A DNA stretch of 64,000 nucleotides from Bacteroidota bacterium (lineage in GTDB: Bacteria; Bacteroidota; Bacteroidia; UBA4408): positions 372,001-436,000 of the forward strand of contig JADKCP010000003.1 in assembly GCA_016718805.1 (NCBI GenBank), read 5' to 3'. The number at the start of each line of letters is the position of its first letter. Positions within the stretch are counted from its first letter, which is position 1. The notes below the pieces were generated by a model that made no database searches, was not told the DNA's origin, and saw only the letters and a program-made list of their open reading frames with translations. Positions 35,634 through 44,180 of this stretch are shown here, piece by piece. The position numbers were made by a program, and so were the translations under genes.

Positions 35634-36560
35634 ATGTCAACTAAGTTTACATTTCTTATTCTACCACAAATTCACATACTTGATTTAGCCGGAGCCGACC
35701 AGGCAATTCATGAAGCAATTGATTTTAAAGCAGATTTTGAAATTGAATACTGCGGAATCGGTTCAACTGTTTTGTCAACAAGCGGCTTGCCTTTTGGTGC
35801 GGTTAAACATTTTTCAAAAGTTAAACTCGCAAAAGGAGATTTTTTAATTATTCCTGGTATTGCTTATTCCTATATCAGCTCAGCCGAATTTTTAAAAAAC
35901 ACAGCACTGTTCGAATGGATTAGAATGCAACATCAACGGGGAGTTAATATTTGCAGTATTTGTATTGGTGCATTTGTGCTAGCTGAATCAGGACTATTAG
36001 ATGACAAATGCTGCACCACACATTTCAGAAAAACGAATGAATTAAAACAACGCTATCCTAAGATTAAAGTTCAAGAGAATATTTTATTTACCGATGAAGA
36101 TGGTATTTATACCAGTGCCGGAATTGCAGCCGGAATAGATCTCTTTTTACACATCATCGAGAAATTAAAAGGAAGCTATTTTGCACACCTGGTTGCACGC
36201 GAGTTAGTAGTATACAGCAGAAGAAATGGTACCGACACTCAAGAAAGTGAGGTATTAAAGTACAGAAACCATTTGCACAATGGCATACATAAGGTACAAG
36301 ATTATATTTATTCAACTATTCATACCAAAACAAGTTTGTACGATTTAGCATCAATGGCCAATATGAGCGAGAGAAATTTTACGCGCATATTTAAAAAAGA
36401 AACCGGTATTACCGTAAATCAATTTATTACCAGTATTAGAAAAGCAAAAGCTCTTGAACTAGTTGAGAATCCTGATTTGTCAAAAGTTGAAATAGCAAAC
36501 AAAATTGGTTTACAAAGCGAAAGACAATTGAGTAGAATTCTAAATCAACAAACTATATGA
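35634..36560 (+). CDS. GlxA-family regulator (DJ-1/PfpI domain + AraC helix-turn-helix)
   Basis: 308 residues. Residues 1-180 form a DJ-1/PfpI-like domain with the elbow cysteine in NICSICIGAFVLAESGLLDD and the following TTHF segment. Residues 215-308 are an AraC-type double helix-turn-helix (LYDLASMANMSERNFTRIFKKETGITVNQFI, then KVEIANKIGLQSERQLSRI). GlxA-type regulators usually control nearby catabolic or stress genes. The stop overlaps the start of the next gene (ATGA), so regulator and M1-like protein are co-expressed and probably functionally linked. Confidence 0.8.
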   Translation: MSTKFTFLILPQIHILDLAGADQAIHEAIDFKADFEIEYCGIGSTVLSTSGLPFGAVKHFSKVKLAKGDFLIIPGIAYSYISSAEFLKNTALFEWIRMQHQRGVNICSICIGAFVLAESGLLDDKCCTTHFRKTNELKQRYPKIKVQENILFTDEDGIYTSAGIAAGIDLFLHIIEKLKGSYFAHLVARELVVYSRRNGTDTQESEVLKYRNHLHNGIHKVQDYIYSTIHTKTSLYDLASMANMSERNFTRIFKKETGITVNQFITSIRKAKALELVENPDLSKVEIANKIGLQSERQLSRILNQQTI

Positions 36561-39091
36561 AACGAACAATTAAAGTTTATCTCTTAATACTACTGATACC
36601 TGTTTTTTGCTTGGGTCAGAGTATCGACACTAAGCATCTTTCGCTGCGACTTCAGTTTGATTGGAAAAAAAGACAAGCATCAGGAATAGCTGAAATTACT
36701 GCAACATTAATAAATGGAGGTACTACAATTTATTTAGATGCAGGTAAACTCAACATTCAATCAATCGAACTTAATTCGCAAAAGTTAGCTTACGTGTACG
36801 ATGGGGGAGAGGCAGACAATAATCTAGCTATCACATTGAATAGAAATTATGCGCCTTCAGAAGCTTTTACAATAAAGATTGCTTATCAAACAGCTTACGA
36901 AAACCAAGCTGATCCGAATGCAATTAGTGGAAGTTTTGGAAAGGGATTGCGTTTTTTTCAAGCTACTTCAACTACTCCGTCAAAGCATAAGCAAGTTTGG
37001 AGTAGCGGTGAACCGGAAAATAATAAGTACTGGTTTCCTTGCAATGAAGACATAGCAGATATTCATACCAGCGAAATTTATGCAACAGTGGATAAGCCGC
37101 TTATTGCAATTAGTAACGGAAAGTTAGTGAGTACAAAGGATAATAATAATGGCACTCAAACATTTCATTATAAGTCTGATTATGAATTTCCCAATTATTT
37201 GCTGGCTATTGTAGTAGGTGAATTCACCAACATTGCTCAACAAGCAGGCAAAACCAAAATCAATAACTACGGTTATCCTAACGAAAGGGAAGCAGTAAAT
37301 GCAACAGTCGCACTTTTACCTGATATGGTGTCATTTTTAGAAGAGAAAACCGGCTTTACTTATCCATTTTCAAGTTATTCGCAAGTAGTGGTGCAAGATT
37401 ATCCTTTTCCCGGTTTGGTGTCGCAAAATACGATGGCTATACTTTCTGATAATTATATTGATGATTATGGAGTGCACCAAGATTTTAAATATTTATGGGA
37501 TGGTGTTGCAATGCAGGCTTTGGCCAATCAATGGTTTGGTAATTTGATTATGCCTAAAAAGTGGGACGACATTTGGCTAAACAATGCATTTGCTCAATAT
37601 TTTGCAGGCATGTATACAACAAAATGCAATGGAAATACAGAGTATATGTTGTGGTACCACCCTTTTGAAAAGTCTGCAGTACTGGGCGATTGGGAAGCAG
37701 GTTATAAGCATCCTATTGTTCCAAAAAGTGTTACTGATGTAGCATCTTTTACCGGCGACAATTATTCTAAGTTTCGAGGAGTATTGATTTTACGAATGTT
37801 GCAGGAACATTTAGGTGATGAAATCTGGTGGAAAGTGATTCGCTATTTTGTAAATCAAAATGCACATAAGCAAGTAAGCACTGGTGATTTTCAGCAAGTG
37901 GTTGAAACAGTAAGTGGTAAATCGTATCAATGGTTTTTTGAACAGTGGATCTATAAAATTGGATTGGCAAAATTTGAAATTGTAAAAAATTATGATGCTA
38001 CCATACAGCGGCTAACTATTCACGTAAAACAGATACAAAACTCTGAGAATACTACAGAATATGAGCAAGTGGCTTATTTTGAAGGCAAAATCTCAGTAGA
38101 AATTGGCGATAAAATAGAAACTGTAATTTTAAAACCTCAACAGGAGAACACCTTCATTTTTGAAAAAATAACTGAACCTGAATTTGTAAATTTTAATTAT
38201 CAACAAACATTTTTGTGTGAAAGCAATTTTACTAAAAGCAAAGAAGAGTATTTAGCACAACTTAAAAAAAGTAAGGATGTATTGGCGAAACAAGATGCTT
38301 TTAACGAATTGGTAAAACTAGCGAACGACAGCAGTGCTACACTTGAATTTAAAGTTCAAGTAAAGCAAGCATTAACAAATGAAATTAACTCGACATATTA
38401 TTGGCGCTATCGAATGTTGGCGCTCGGGGCTCTATCGAGAGTAACAAGCCTGCCTTATGATGCAGCTATGATTCAATTGTTGAAATCGCTGATAGCGAAT
38501 GAAAAGTATTGGTTAAAAAGCACAGCAATTGGTATTTTGGGAAAAACTTCCGATTCAAGTTTTACAGACATTTACATCAATGCATTGAACGATGAAAGTG
38601 ATAGAGTTATTAATTCAGCGGCAGTTGCCTTAGGCAAAACAAAAAGTTCTAAAGCTTTTACTGAATTGATGAAGTTAGAAAGCAAAAGCTCTTGGAAAAA
38701 TCAAAATCGTATTAGCGCATTAAATGGTTTGCAATTTTTAGCAGACGAACGCGCAGTGCCTTATACTTTGAAATGCATTGAAGACAATCATTCGCCTCGC
38801 TGGTATTTAGCTACCCCTATCTGGGATTATCCTTATGCGGCAGTTAATACATTGCTTGCATTAAACAAGGCGCATTTAGCTTATCCGTTGCTTTTTGAAC
38901 GATTTAAGAAATCCTTAAACGAGAAGGATGTAAATGATATTTTTCAGAATGTGCAGTTACTAAATTTATTAAATGATGAACGTGCAATAGAGGTTTATAC
39001 AATGCTCAAAGAGAAGTATGAAAAGGATGAAACTATCTTTAATGCAGTGAAAAATTACGAAAGCGAATATTTAAAAAGTTTAAGTAAGTGA
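36557..39091 (+). CDS. M1-aminopeptidase-like protein with inactive zinc site and C-terminal HEAT repeats
   Basis: 844 residues with a signal peptide (1-20, ending CLGQ). The M1 fold is clear: N-terminal beta saddle (LSLRLQFDWKKRQASGIAEI), a central catalytic-type domain containing NQWFGNLIMPKKWDDIWLNNAF, then KFRGVLILRMLQEHLG. However, the zinc motif HExxH-x18-E, expected at 320-343, reads Q320-A321-x2-N324 and N343: both His and both Glu are replaced while the spacing is kept. The GxMEN substrate loop is also changed (GLVSQNTM). Residues from about 560 to 840 are HEAT-like helical repeats, as in some active M1 relatives. So this is a periplasmic pseudo-peptidase, perhaps a binding or scaffold protein. 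It is coupled to the upstream GlxA regulator (4-bp overlap) and the downstream small gene (4-bp overlap). Confidence 0.85.
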   Translation: MKRTIKVYLLILLIPVFCLGQSIDTKHLSLRLQFDWKKRQASGIAEITATLINGGTTIYLDAGKLNIQSIELNSQKLAYVYDGGEADNNLAITLNRNYAPSEAFTIKIAYQTAYENQADPNAISGSFGKGLRFFQATSTTPSKHKQVWSSGEPENNKYWFPCNEDIADIHTSEIYATVDKPLIAISNGKLVSTKDNNNGTQTFHYKSDYEFPNYLLAIVVGEFTNIAQQAGKTKINNYGYPNEREAVNATVALLPDMVSFLEEKTGFTYPFSSYSQVVVQDYPFPGLVSQNTMAILSDNYIDDYGVHQDFKYLWDGVAMQALANQWFGNLIMPKKWDDIWLNNAFAQYFAGMYTTKCNGNTEYMLWYHPFEKSAVLGDWEAGYKHPIVPKSVTDVASFTGDNYSKFRGVLILRMLQEHLGDEIWWKVIRYFVNQNAHKQVSTGDFQQVVETVSGKSYQWFFEQWIYKIGLAKFEIVKNYDATIQRLTIHVKQIQNSENTTEYEQVAYFEGKISVEIGDKIETVILKPQQENTFIFEKITEPEFVNFNYQQTFLCESNFTKSKEEYLAQLKKSKDVLAKQDAFNELVKLANDSSATLEFKVQVKQALTNEINSTYYWRYRMLALGALSRVTSLPYDAAMIQLLKSLIANEKYWLKSTAIGILGKTSDSSFTDIYINALNDESDRVINSAAVALGKTKSSKAFTELMKLESKSSWKNQNRISALNGLQFLADERAVPYTLKCIEDNHSPRWYLATPIWDYPYAAVNTLLALNKAHLAYPLLFERFKKSLNEKDVNDIFQNVQLLNLLNDERAIEVYTMLKEKYEKDETIFNAVKNYESEYLKSLSK

Positions 39092-39558
39092 AAATAAGTA
39101 CAACTTATAAACCTCGTTCTATTCGATTTTTGGAACTCTATCAGCACGAAGATTGGACACTAAAAGTATATAGTATTTCTAATTCGAAAGAAAGGGTTGA
39201 TGCTAGCGACGTTAAATTAGCGAAGAGTTATCTAAGTGAGTGGTTGTTAAAAAGTAAGGCCTATCAATTAGAAATATACAAGTTGGCAACACTTATTCTC
39301 CACGAATTTAATGCTGGTTGTTTCGCAATTATAAATTGGTGGATTGATGAGAACATGTTGCAGAATTTTGTGTATTTAAAAAGGAAAAATGAAGTAAATT
39401 TTGAAATTTATTCCGACCGTGGTGCAGCAACATGTGTATGGGAAATGGCTATTTGGTGGCACGAACGTAATGCATGGATAAAGCATGTTTTACTTCAAAA
39501 CGAAAACCCTGATGTAGATGGGTATTTGAACGATAATTTAAATATGGATAATTGTTAA
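39088..39558 (+). CDS. Protein of unknown function, coupled to the M1-like gene
   Basis: 156 residues starting at GTG that overlaps the stop of the M1-like gene by 4 bp. I do not recognise the family. It is a soluble protein without signal peptide, Trp-rich (W43, three Trp in INWWIDENM and a block WEMAIWWHERNAWIKHVL near residues 118-135). A central alpha-helical segment (LEIYKLATLILHEFNAG) and the short strand NFEIYSD suggest an alpha/beta fold. Translational coupling implies a shared role with the pseudo-peptidase, though one is exported and this one should be cytoplasmic. Confidence 0.65.
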   Translation: MKISTTYKPRSIRFLELYQHEDWTLKVYSISNSKERVDASDVKLAKSYLSEWLLKSKAYQLEIYKLATLILHEFNAGCFAIINWWIDENMLQNFVYLKRKNEVNFEIYSDRGAATCVWEMAIWWHERNAWIKHVLLQNENPDVDGYLNDNLNMDNC

Positions 39559-39572
39559 ATTGAATTATAAAA

Positions 39573-40130
39573 ATGAAGAAAACAGCGATTAAAAAAATGC
39601 CTGAATATTTCGATCGTTACATAAATCTTGCAGAAGACGTGCCGGTTGTAGAATCCTTGCAGCTTAGTTTAAAGGAACTTGAGCAAGCTCCCATTGAACT
39701 TTGGAATGCTTTAGGCGATAAAACTTATGCTGAAGGTAAGTGGACAGTTAAAGATATATTGCAACATTTTATTGATACGGAAAGGGTATTTACGTATAGA
39801 ATTACTGCTATTGCAAGAGGAGATAAGCAAAAAATGAATCCCTACGATGAAGAAGTTTTTGCAAAAAATGCCGAAGCTAATCGCAGAAGTATTGTTGACC
39901 TAATGGAGGAACTGTGTTTAATTAGAAAATCAACAATTAAACTTGTTGATTCATTTAGCCCTGCTATGTTGCAGCAACAGGGAAATGGATTTAACGGTAT
40001 GCAATATTGTCCATTGGCATTGAGTTTTATGTTGGCCGGACATCAACGATGGCACTTCAGAGTTTTGGAAGAAAAATATTATCCATTAGTAAAAGCATCC
40101 AACCATGCTAAGAATGAAGCCCAACTGTGA
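39573..40130 (+). CDS. DinB-family metal-dependent four-helix protein
   Basis: 185 residues of the DinB/YfiT superfamily. The three histidines that bind the metal are present: H65 in DILQHFIDTER and H157 and H161 in AGHQRWHFRVLEE. The block GKWTVKDILQH and the long middle linker are also typical. Such proteins act as thiol-dependent transferases or have unknown function. The gene begins 14 bp after the preceding one and its last 26 bases overlap the next gene, so a small operon of four or five genes (from 35634 on) is likely. Confidence 0.8.
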   Translation: MKKTAIKKMPEYFDRYINLAEDVPVVESLQLSLKELEQAPIELWNALGDKTYAEGKWTVKDILQHFIDTERVFTYRITAIARGDKQKMNPYDEEVFAKNAEANRRSIVDLMEELCLIRKSTIKLVDSFSPAMLQQQGNGFNGMQYCPLALSFMLAGHQRWHFRVLEEKYYPLVKASNHAKNEAQL

Positions 40131-40317
40131 GCAATGTGGTAAAATGCTATCGTTTGAAAGTGATGAAGCTAGGATTTGCAGTTATGAATGCACGTATTGC
40201 AGTCATTGTGTTGATGATTTATTTAAAGGAATTTGCCCAAATTGTGGAGGGAACTTTGAGAAACGACCCAAGCGAAAAATAAGTGAGATGAATCGTAATC
40301 CAATAATAACGCAGTAA
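40105..40317 (+). CDS. DUF1272 small zinc-ribbon-like protein
   Basis: 70 residues with eight cysteines in four pairs (C8/C11, C25/C29, C32/C35, C44/C47), the pattern of the DUF1272 family (PNCEQCGK, ICSYECTYCSHC, CPNCGG). It should bind two zinc ions. The start overlaps the end of the DinB gene by 26 bp in another frame; the ATG at 40114 is a possible alternative that removes three residues. The function is unknown; such proteins are small and cytoplasmic. Confidence 0.8.
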   Translation: MLRMKPNCEQCGKMLSFESDEARICSYECTYCSHCVDDLFKGICPNCGGNFEKRPKRKISEMNRNPIITQ

Positions 40318-40387
40318 AGAGAGGTTATTTTAAACTTACTAGAACTTAAGCTGAGCAAAATCTTAAAACAACTAACTAGAGTTTTAC

Positions 40388-40409
40388 AGTAGTTAATTAT
40401 ACAACTACT
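40388..40409. terminator. Weak inverted repeat between convergent genes
   Basis: AGTAGTT at 40388-40394 pairs with AACTACT at 40403-40409 around an 8-base loop. It lies where the DUF1272 gene and the glycan operon converge. There is no U-tract, so it is only a possible terminator. Confidence 0.25.
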
Positions 40410-40469
40410 AAATAGATACGAAAGTTTTAACTGGATAAAGGCTAAGCTATATTTAATGAGGATTAGAAA

Positions 40470-41663
40470 TTATTTTTCATCCCATAAATTATCTTTCTGC
40501 CAGCGTCCATCCTCTGTTTTCCACCATACTCGTGGATCGCGAAAAGAATCAGCAACAGCATCAAATTTTTCTTCTGTCCAATCAACATAAGTTAACCAAC
40601 GTTGTAAATCCTTCGATTTTATTGGATCCATCTTGCGTACAATTTCGATGGCAGTATCACGGTTGAGTATACCTGCGCGAATGTCTTTACATACATGATC
40701 GGTAGCACGACCATATCCGAATTTTATGTATTTCATGTAATCATGAATTCCATTTTCGTGCATGTCATCGAGATTACTTGTTGTTCGGTAGGTGCGTTCG
40801 AAGGGCTCTTCAGCAGGTAAAAATCCATACTTTTCCTGCATGAGTTTTCCATGTTCATTAGCTTCCCACTTAAAAAAGTTAGAAATATAAATTCCTCGTA
40901 CACCTACGCGTTCAATCTCTTCATCGCTTGGATACATCCATGGAATTAATTGTTTTTTCTCCAATTTTTCGCCATAGCTCTCTGCTTTTTCAAGAATATC
41001 GTACCACTCATACCCACGCATGCAATGTTCATGACGATAGCGGTAAGTAAATTCCACCAAATCGTTGTAAGAATGCATTCCTCCTAAATCCATAAAACCA
41101 TGCTCACCCCAAATCATAAGCGGTACATTTTGTTGCACTGCTACCCGAATTGGGTAAGTAAAAATTCCGGCATGTGCGTGCCAGTTCATATCGCCCATTA
41201 CCTGCATTCCTAAACGATTCATCGCTTTAAGAACATCGATGCTTGGGGTGAAAAATACATGATCTGCATCAAATGCTTCGCGCATGTTGAGCAAATTTTT
41301 CATCCCGGTTGGAGTATAATTATTTCCGTGATAGGTTACTAGCAATGGATTAAGTCCATATACTTTTTTGATGATGTGTATTTGAAAATAGCTGTCTTTA
41401 CCACCACTTACAGGTATTATGCAATCGTAGTTAGAACCATCTTTGCAGCGATAATCTTCGATGAGCCGCTCAAACATTTTTTTGCGTCGGTCCCAATCTA
41501 TGTCTACTCGTTGCGATGCTGAGCGGCAACCACTGCAAATTCCGTCATCGCCAAAAGCCAATGGTACAGCTGAACTTGCCGGATAAACGCACTGCTTGCA
41601 ATAGCGCATTTTGGCCGGACGATCAGGAGCTATTTTGTATTTTTTATCGGACATTAATTCCAT
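40470..41663 (-). CDS. N-acetyl sugar amidotransferase (WbuX/WbpG/PseA type)
   Basis: 397 residues from 41663; an ATG at 41654 is an alternative start, and both overlap the preceding hisF2 gene. The N terminus has two Cys pairs (C22/C25 and C43/C46), then the PP-loop ATP site PVSGGKDS at 84-91 that adenylates the sugar amide, and a long family-specific C-terminal part (LGGMHSYNDLVEF, VCKDIRAGI). These enzymes turn an N-acetyl group of a sugar into an acetamidino group, using ammonia delivered by HisH- and HisF-like partners, whose genes lie directly upstream. Beside a pseudaminic-acid operon the product is likely an acetamidino nonulosonate. It is the last gene of the locus. Confidence 0.85.
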   Translation of the reverse strand: MELMSDKKYKIAPDRPAKMRYCKQCVYPASSAVPLAFGDDGICSGCRSASQRVDIDWDRRKKMFERLIEDYRCKDGSNYDCIIPVSGGKDSYFQIHIIKKVYGLNPLLVTYHGNNYTPTGMKNLLNMREAFDADHVFFTPSIDVLKAMNRLGMQVMGDMNWHAHAGIFTYPIRVAVQQNVPLMIWGEHGFMDLGGMHSYNDLVEFTYRYRHEHCMRGYEWYDILEKAESYGEKLEKKQLIPWMYPSDEEIERVGVRGIYISNFFKWEANEHGKLMQEKYGFLPAEEPFERTYRTTSNLDDMHENGIHDYMKYIKFGYGRATDHVCKDIRAGILNRDTAIEIVRKMDPIKSKDLQRWLTYVDWTEEKFDAVADSFRDPRVWWKTEDGRWQKDNLWDEK

Positions 41664-42429
41664 TTTTTTTCAAAGTTTGTTTTGCACGAGGGTAGCTTCT
41701 TTCGGTAAAGTGAAACATGTTTCCGGCAGCAATTCCTGATACTTTGGTAGCTTTTGCCAAGTCAACAAAATCATATTCATCGGCAGCACCACCACAAGCA
41801 ATTACCGGCAACTTGCTGGCATCCACCACTTGCCCAATAGTTTCGGTATCGTAACCACTGGCTTTTCCATCACGATCAATCGCATTCATAAAAATTTCTC
41901 CGGCTCCCAGCTTCTCAAGTTCTATCACCCAATCCAAAAGCTTTACCCCTGTATTCGTTTGCCCGAAATTAGTAAAAACAATGGCTTCAGAATTTATTTT
42001 TCGATAATCAACTGAAGCAACAATTGCTTGAGAACCATATTTGAGCGCACTTTCCTTAATGAGTTGTGGGTTTTCAAAAGCAGCAGTATTGAGTGTAATT
42101 TTATCAGCACCGCTTTTAATGAGTACATCAATATCGACCAATGAACGTATACCGCCGCCAAAGCTAAGCGGCATAAAGCATACACGTGCTATTTCTGTAA
42201 TTATTTCCTGTTTATTACTATATGATTTTATTTTGTGATCGTCGCGACGTAAATCGTATTCATCGGTTCGGCTAATGTCGATGTAAATTAATTCATCCAC
42301 ATTCCATTCGTTGTAGCGACTGGCTTCATTAATAATGTTGCCAATATTTTGATGGTACGAAAAATCTTCGCTGCGAACAATGAGTCCGTTTTTTATATAC
42401 AATACCGGTATTAGTCGGGTTTTAACCAT
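41644..42429 (-). CDS. hisF2: HisF2/AglZ-type synthase subunit for acetamidino sugar modification
   Basis: 261 residues from the ATG at 42429, one base after the hisH stop; the longer frame to 42522 lies inside hisH and is not needed. The (beta-alpha)8 barrel is shown by LSFGGGIRSLVDIDVLIKSGADKI, VASVDYRK and GAGEIFMNAIDRDGKASGYD. In true HisF the catalytic Asp11 lies in CLDVKDG; here the same place reads VLYIKNG, with Tyr instead of Asp, while the Asp in VASVD is kept. Loss of that residue is usual in the HisF2 group that serves sugar amidination and speaks against histidine synthesis. With HisH it probably passes ammonia to the amidotransferase. Confidence 0.8.
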   Translation of the reverse strand: MVKTRLIPVLYIKNGLIVRSEDFSYHQNIGNIINEASRYNEWNVDELIYIDISRTDEYDLRRDDHKIKSYSNKQEIITEIARVCFMPLSFGGGIRSLVDIDVLIKSGADKITLNTAAFENPQLIKESALKYGSQAIVASVDYRKINSEAIVFTNFGQTNTGVKLLDWVIELEKLGAGEIFMNAIDRDGKASGYDTETIGQVVDASKLPVIACGGAADEYDFVDLAKATKVSGIAAGNMFHFTERSYPRAKQTLKKNGINVR

Positions 42430-42430
42430 G

Positions 42431-43045
42431 TTATACTTGTGCGAAATTTTTGAGAATTTGCAAACCGCTTTTCTGACTTTTTTCGGGATGAAATTGGCAA
42501 CCAAAAATAGTGTCGCTTTCAATCATTACATCAAAATTGAATTCATAATTTACTTGGGCAGTTACCAGTTCTTTGTTGTCGGCGCTGCAATAATAGCTGT
42601 GAACGAAGTACATTATTTGATCTTCTTTAACAACATCTTTCAGTAAGGTTGATTTGTTGGTTTCAATTAATTGATTCCAACCCATGTGTGGTACAGGTAA
42701 ATTTTTAACGGAATCATTCAAATTTTTAACTTCTCCTTTAATTAGTGAAAGTCCATTGTGAGTGCCATGTTCGCAACTTTTTTCAAACAACAATTGCATG
42801 CCCAAACAAAGTCCCAGCAAAGCTTTTTGTTTTACCTGAGTAAATTCTAAAATGCTATCGATAAATTTTAATTCGTGTAAATTGTGCATCGCAAGTCCAA
42901 AGGCACCTACACCCGGCAAAATTAATTTAGAGCAGGAATTAATTTCGTCAGGATTGTTTACGAGGATGTTGGGAATACTTAAATAATCGAGCGCATTTTT
43001 TACTGAACTCAAATTACCCATTCCGTAATTAATGATTCCAATCAT
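42431..43045 (-). CDS. hisH: HisH-type glutamine amidotransferase for sugar amidination
   Basis: 204 residues of the class I glutaminase family with a complete triad: C80 in GLCLGMQ, H186 and E188 in QFHPEKS. The start MIGIINYGMGNLSSV is typical of HisH. It hydrolyses glutamine and channels ammonia to its HisF-type partner, whose gene follows after one base. Because that partner lacks a HisF catalytic residue and no other histidine gene is present, the pair most likely serves the amidotransferase next to it. The 111-bp gap to pseI upstream may hold a separate promoter, which I could not place. Confidence 0.8.
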   Translation of the reverse strand: MIGIINYGMGNLSSVKNALDYLSIPNILVNNPDEINSCSKLILPGVGAFGLAMHNLHELKFIDSILEFTQVKQKALLGLCLGMQLLFEKSCEHGTHNGLSLIKGEVKNLNDSVKNLPVPHMGWNQLIETNKSTLLKDVVKEDQIMYFVHSYYCSADNKELVTAQVNYEFNFDVMIESDTIFGCQFHPEKSQKSGLQILKNFAQV

Positions 43046-43156
43046 AGGGGTTGCAATATTACTTATTTTTGGTTAATGGACTGAAAATTTGACCAGGAAT
43101 AGCTTACTTTTTTAACTAGCTAGTAAAGTATACATACCTTTGTTTTTGCACTTAAA

Positions 43157-44179
43157 TTAAAGTAGATTCCAATTTAAGGCAGTTCCACGTTTAAGTGAAT
43201 TGCTAGCCTTTTTTCCAAGAATCGATTCGTAAAATCGTGGATGCATTCCACCACCGGGGCGTATAATTCGAATATTATCAGCACTAAAAGTATCGCCTGC
43301 GTTTATATCTTTCACAACATAAATGCTGCGTTTAAACTGTATACTTTTTTTCTCGGCTTCAAGTATTTCGTAATTAATTTTACCAAGTGCTTGATAAGCG
43401 CGATTGCATTCGATTACTAAATTTTTTAATTCCTCAGGCTCCAAAGAAAACGCCGAATCAACACCTCCGTCGCTGCGACGCAAGGTAAAATGCTTTTCAA
43501 TTACGGTCGCTCCTAAAGCAACAGCAGCAACTGAAACTCCAATTCCGGCAGTATGATCGCTCAATCCTATTTCACACTCAAATAATTGTTTCATGTGCGG
43601 AATGGTAAGTATATTGCTGTTTTCGGGCGTGGCCGGATAAGTACTGGTACATTTCAGTAATACGATATTCATACATCCGTTTTCGCGCAACACTTTTACG
43701 GCTTCCGCAATATCGGCTACAGTTGAAATTCCTGTCGAAACAATTACCGGTTTTCCAGTTTTTGCAACTTTTTTTAGCAGCGGCAAATGGTTGTTTTCAA
43801 AGGAAGCAATTTTATAAAATGGAACGTTCAATTTTTCTAAAAAATCCACAGACGTTTCATCAAAAGGAGAGCTAAATGCAATCATTCCTTTTTCTTTGGC
43901 ACGGTCAAAAATAGCTTTGTGCCAATCCCAAGGAGTCATTGCTTCAGCATATAAATCATATAATTTTCGGCCTTTCCACAGTGAGTTTTTATCCTCAATA
44001 AAAAACAAGTCCTTATCGTAATCAATGGTAATGGTATCGGGCGTGTAGGTTTGGATTTTAAGCGCTTGCGCACCAGCGGCTGCAGCTGCATCTACTAATT
44101 CGAGTGCCCGTTCGAGCGATTGGTTGTGATTACCGCTCATTTCGGCAATCACAAAAGGTTTAGTTGGAAATGGGAACAT
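43157..44179 (-). CDS. pseI: Pseudaminic acid synthase (NeuB family)
   Basis: 340 residues. The TIM-barrel domain (1-275) begins PFVIAEMSGNHNQSLERA and contains LKIQTYTPDT, FSSPFDETSVDFL, YKIASFENN, STGISTVADI, CTSTYPATPE, LSDHTAGI and EKHFTLRRSDGGVDSAFSLEP, the motif set of NeuB-like enzymes with the pseudaminic type of segments. A C-terminal SAF (antifreeze-like) domain spans about 285-340 (RSIYVVKDINAGDTF, RPGGG). It condenses the 2,4-diacetamido-altrose compound with phosphoenolpyruvate to pseudaminic acid. The gene starts one base after the pseH stop. Confidence 0.9.
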   Translation of the reverse strand: MFPFPTKPFVIAEMSGNHNQSLERALELVDAAAAAGAQALKIQTYTPDTITIDYDKDLFFIEDKNSLWKGRKLYDLYAEAMTPWDWHKAIFDRAKEKGMIAFSSPFDETSVDFLEKLNVPFYKIASFENNHLPLLKKVAKTGKPVIVSTGISTVADIAEAVKVLRENGCMNIVLLKCTSTYPATPENSNILTIPHMKQLFECEIGLSDHTAGIGVSVAAVALGATVIEKHFTLRRSDGGVDSAFSLEPEELKNLVIECNRAYQALGKINYEILEAEKKSIQFKRSIYVVKDINAGDTFSADNIRIIRPGGGMHPRFYESILGKKASNSLKRGTALNWNLL

Positions 44180-44180
44180 C

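Noticed and set aside
42430..42522. Longer N terminus of hisF2
   Set aside because: It would lie inside the hisH gene; the ATG one base after the hisH stop gives the normal family start.
41644..43045. hisH/hisF as part of histidine biosynthesis
   Set aside because: No other his gene is present, the HisF catalytic Asp is replaced, and the genes sit next to a sugar amidotransferase in a glycan locus.
43135..43142. TACCTTTG on the plus strand between hisH and pseI
   Set aside because: It fits the -7 consensus, but both neighbours are on the minus strand, no TTG lies at -33 and no plus-strand gene follows, so an antisense promoter is not supported.
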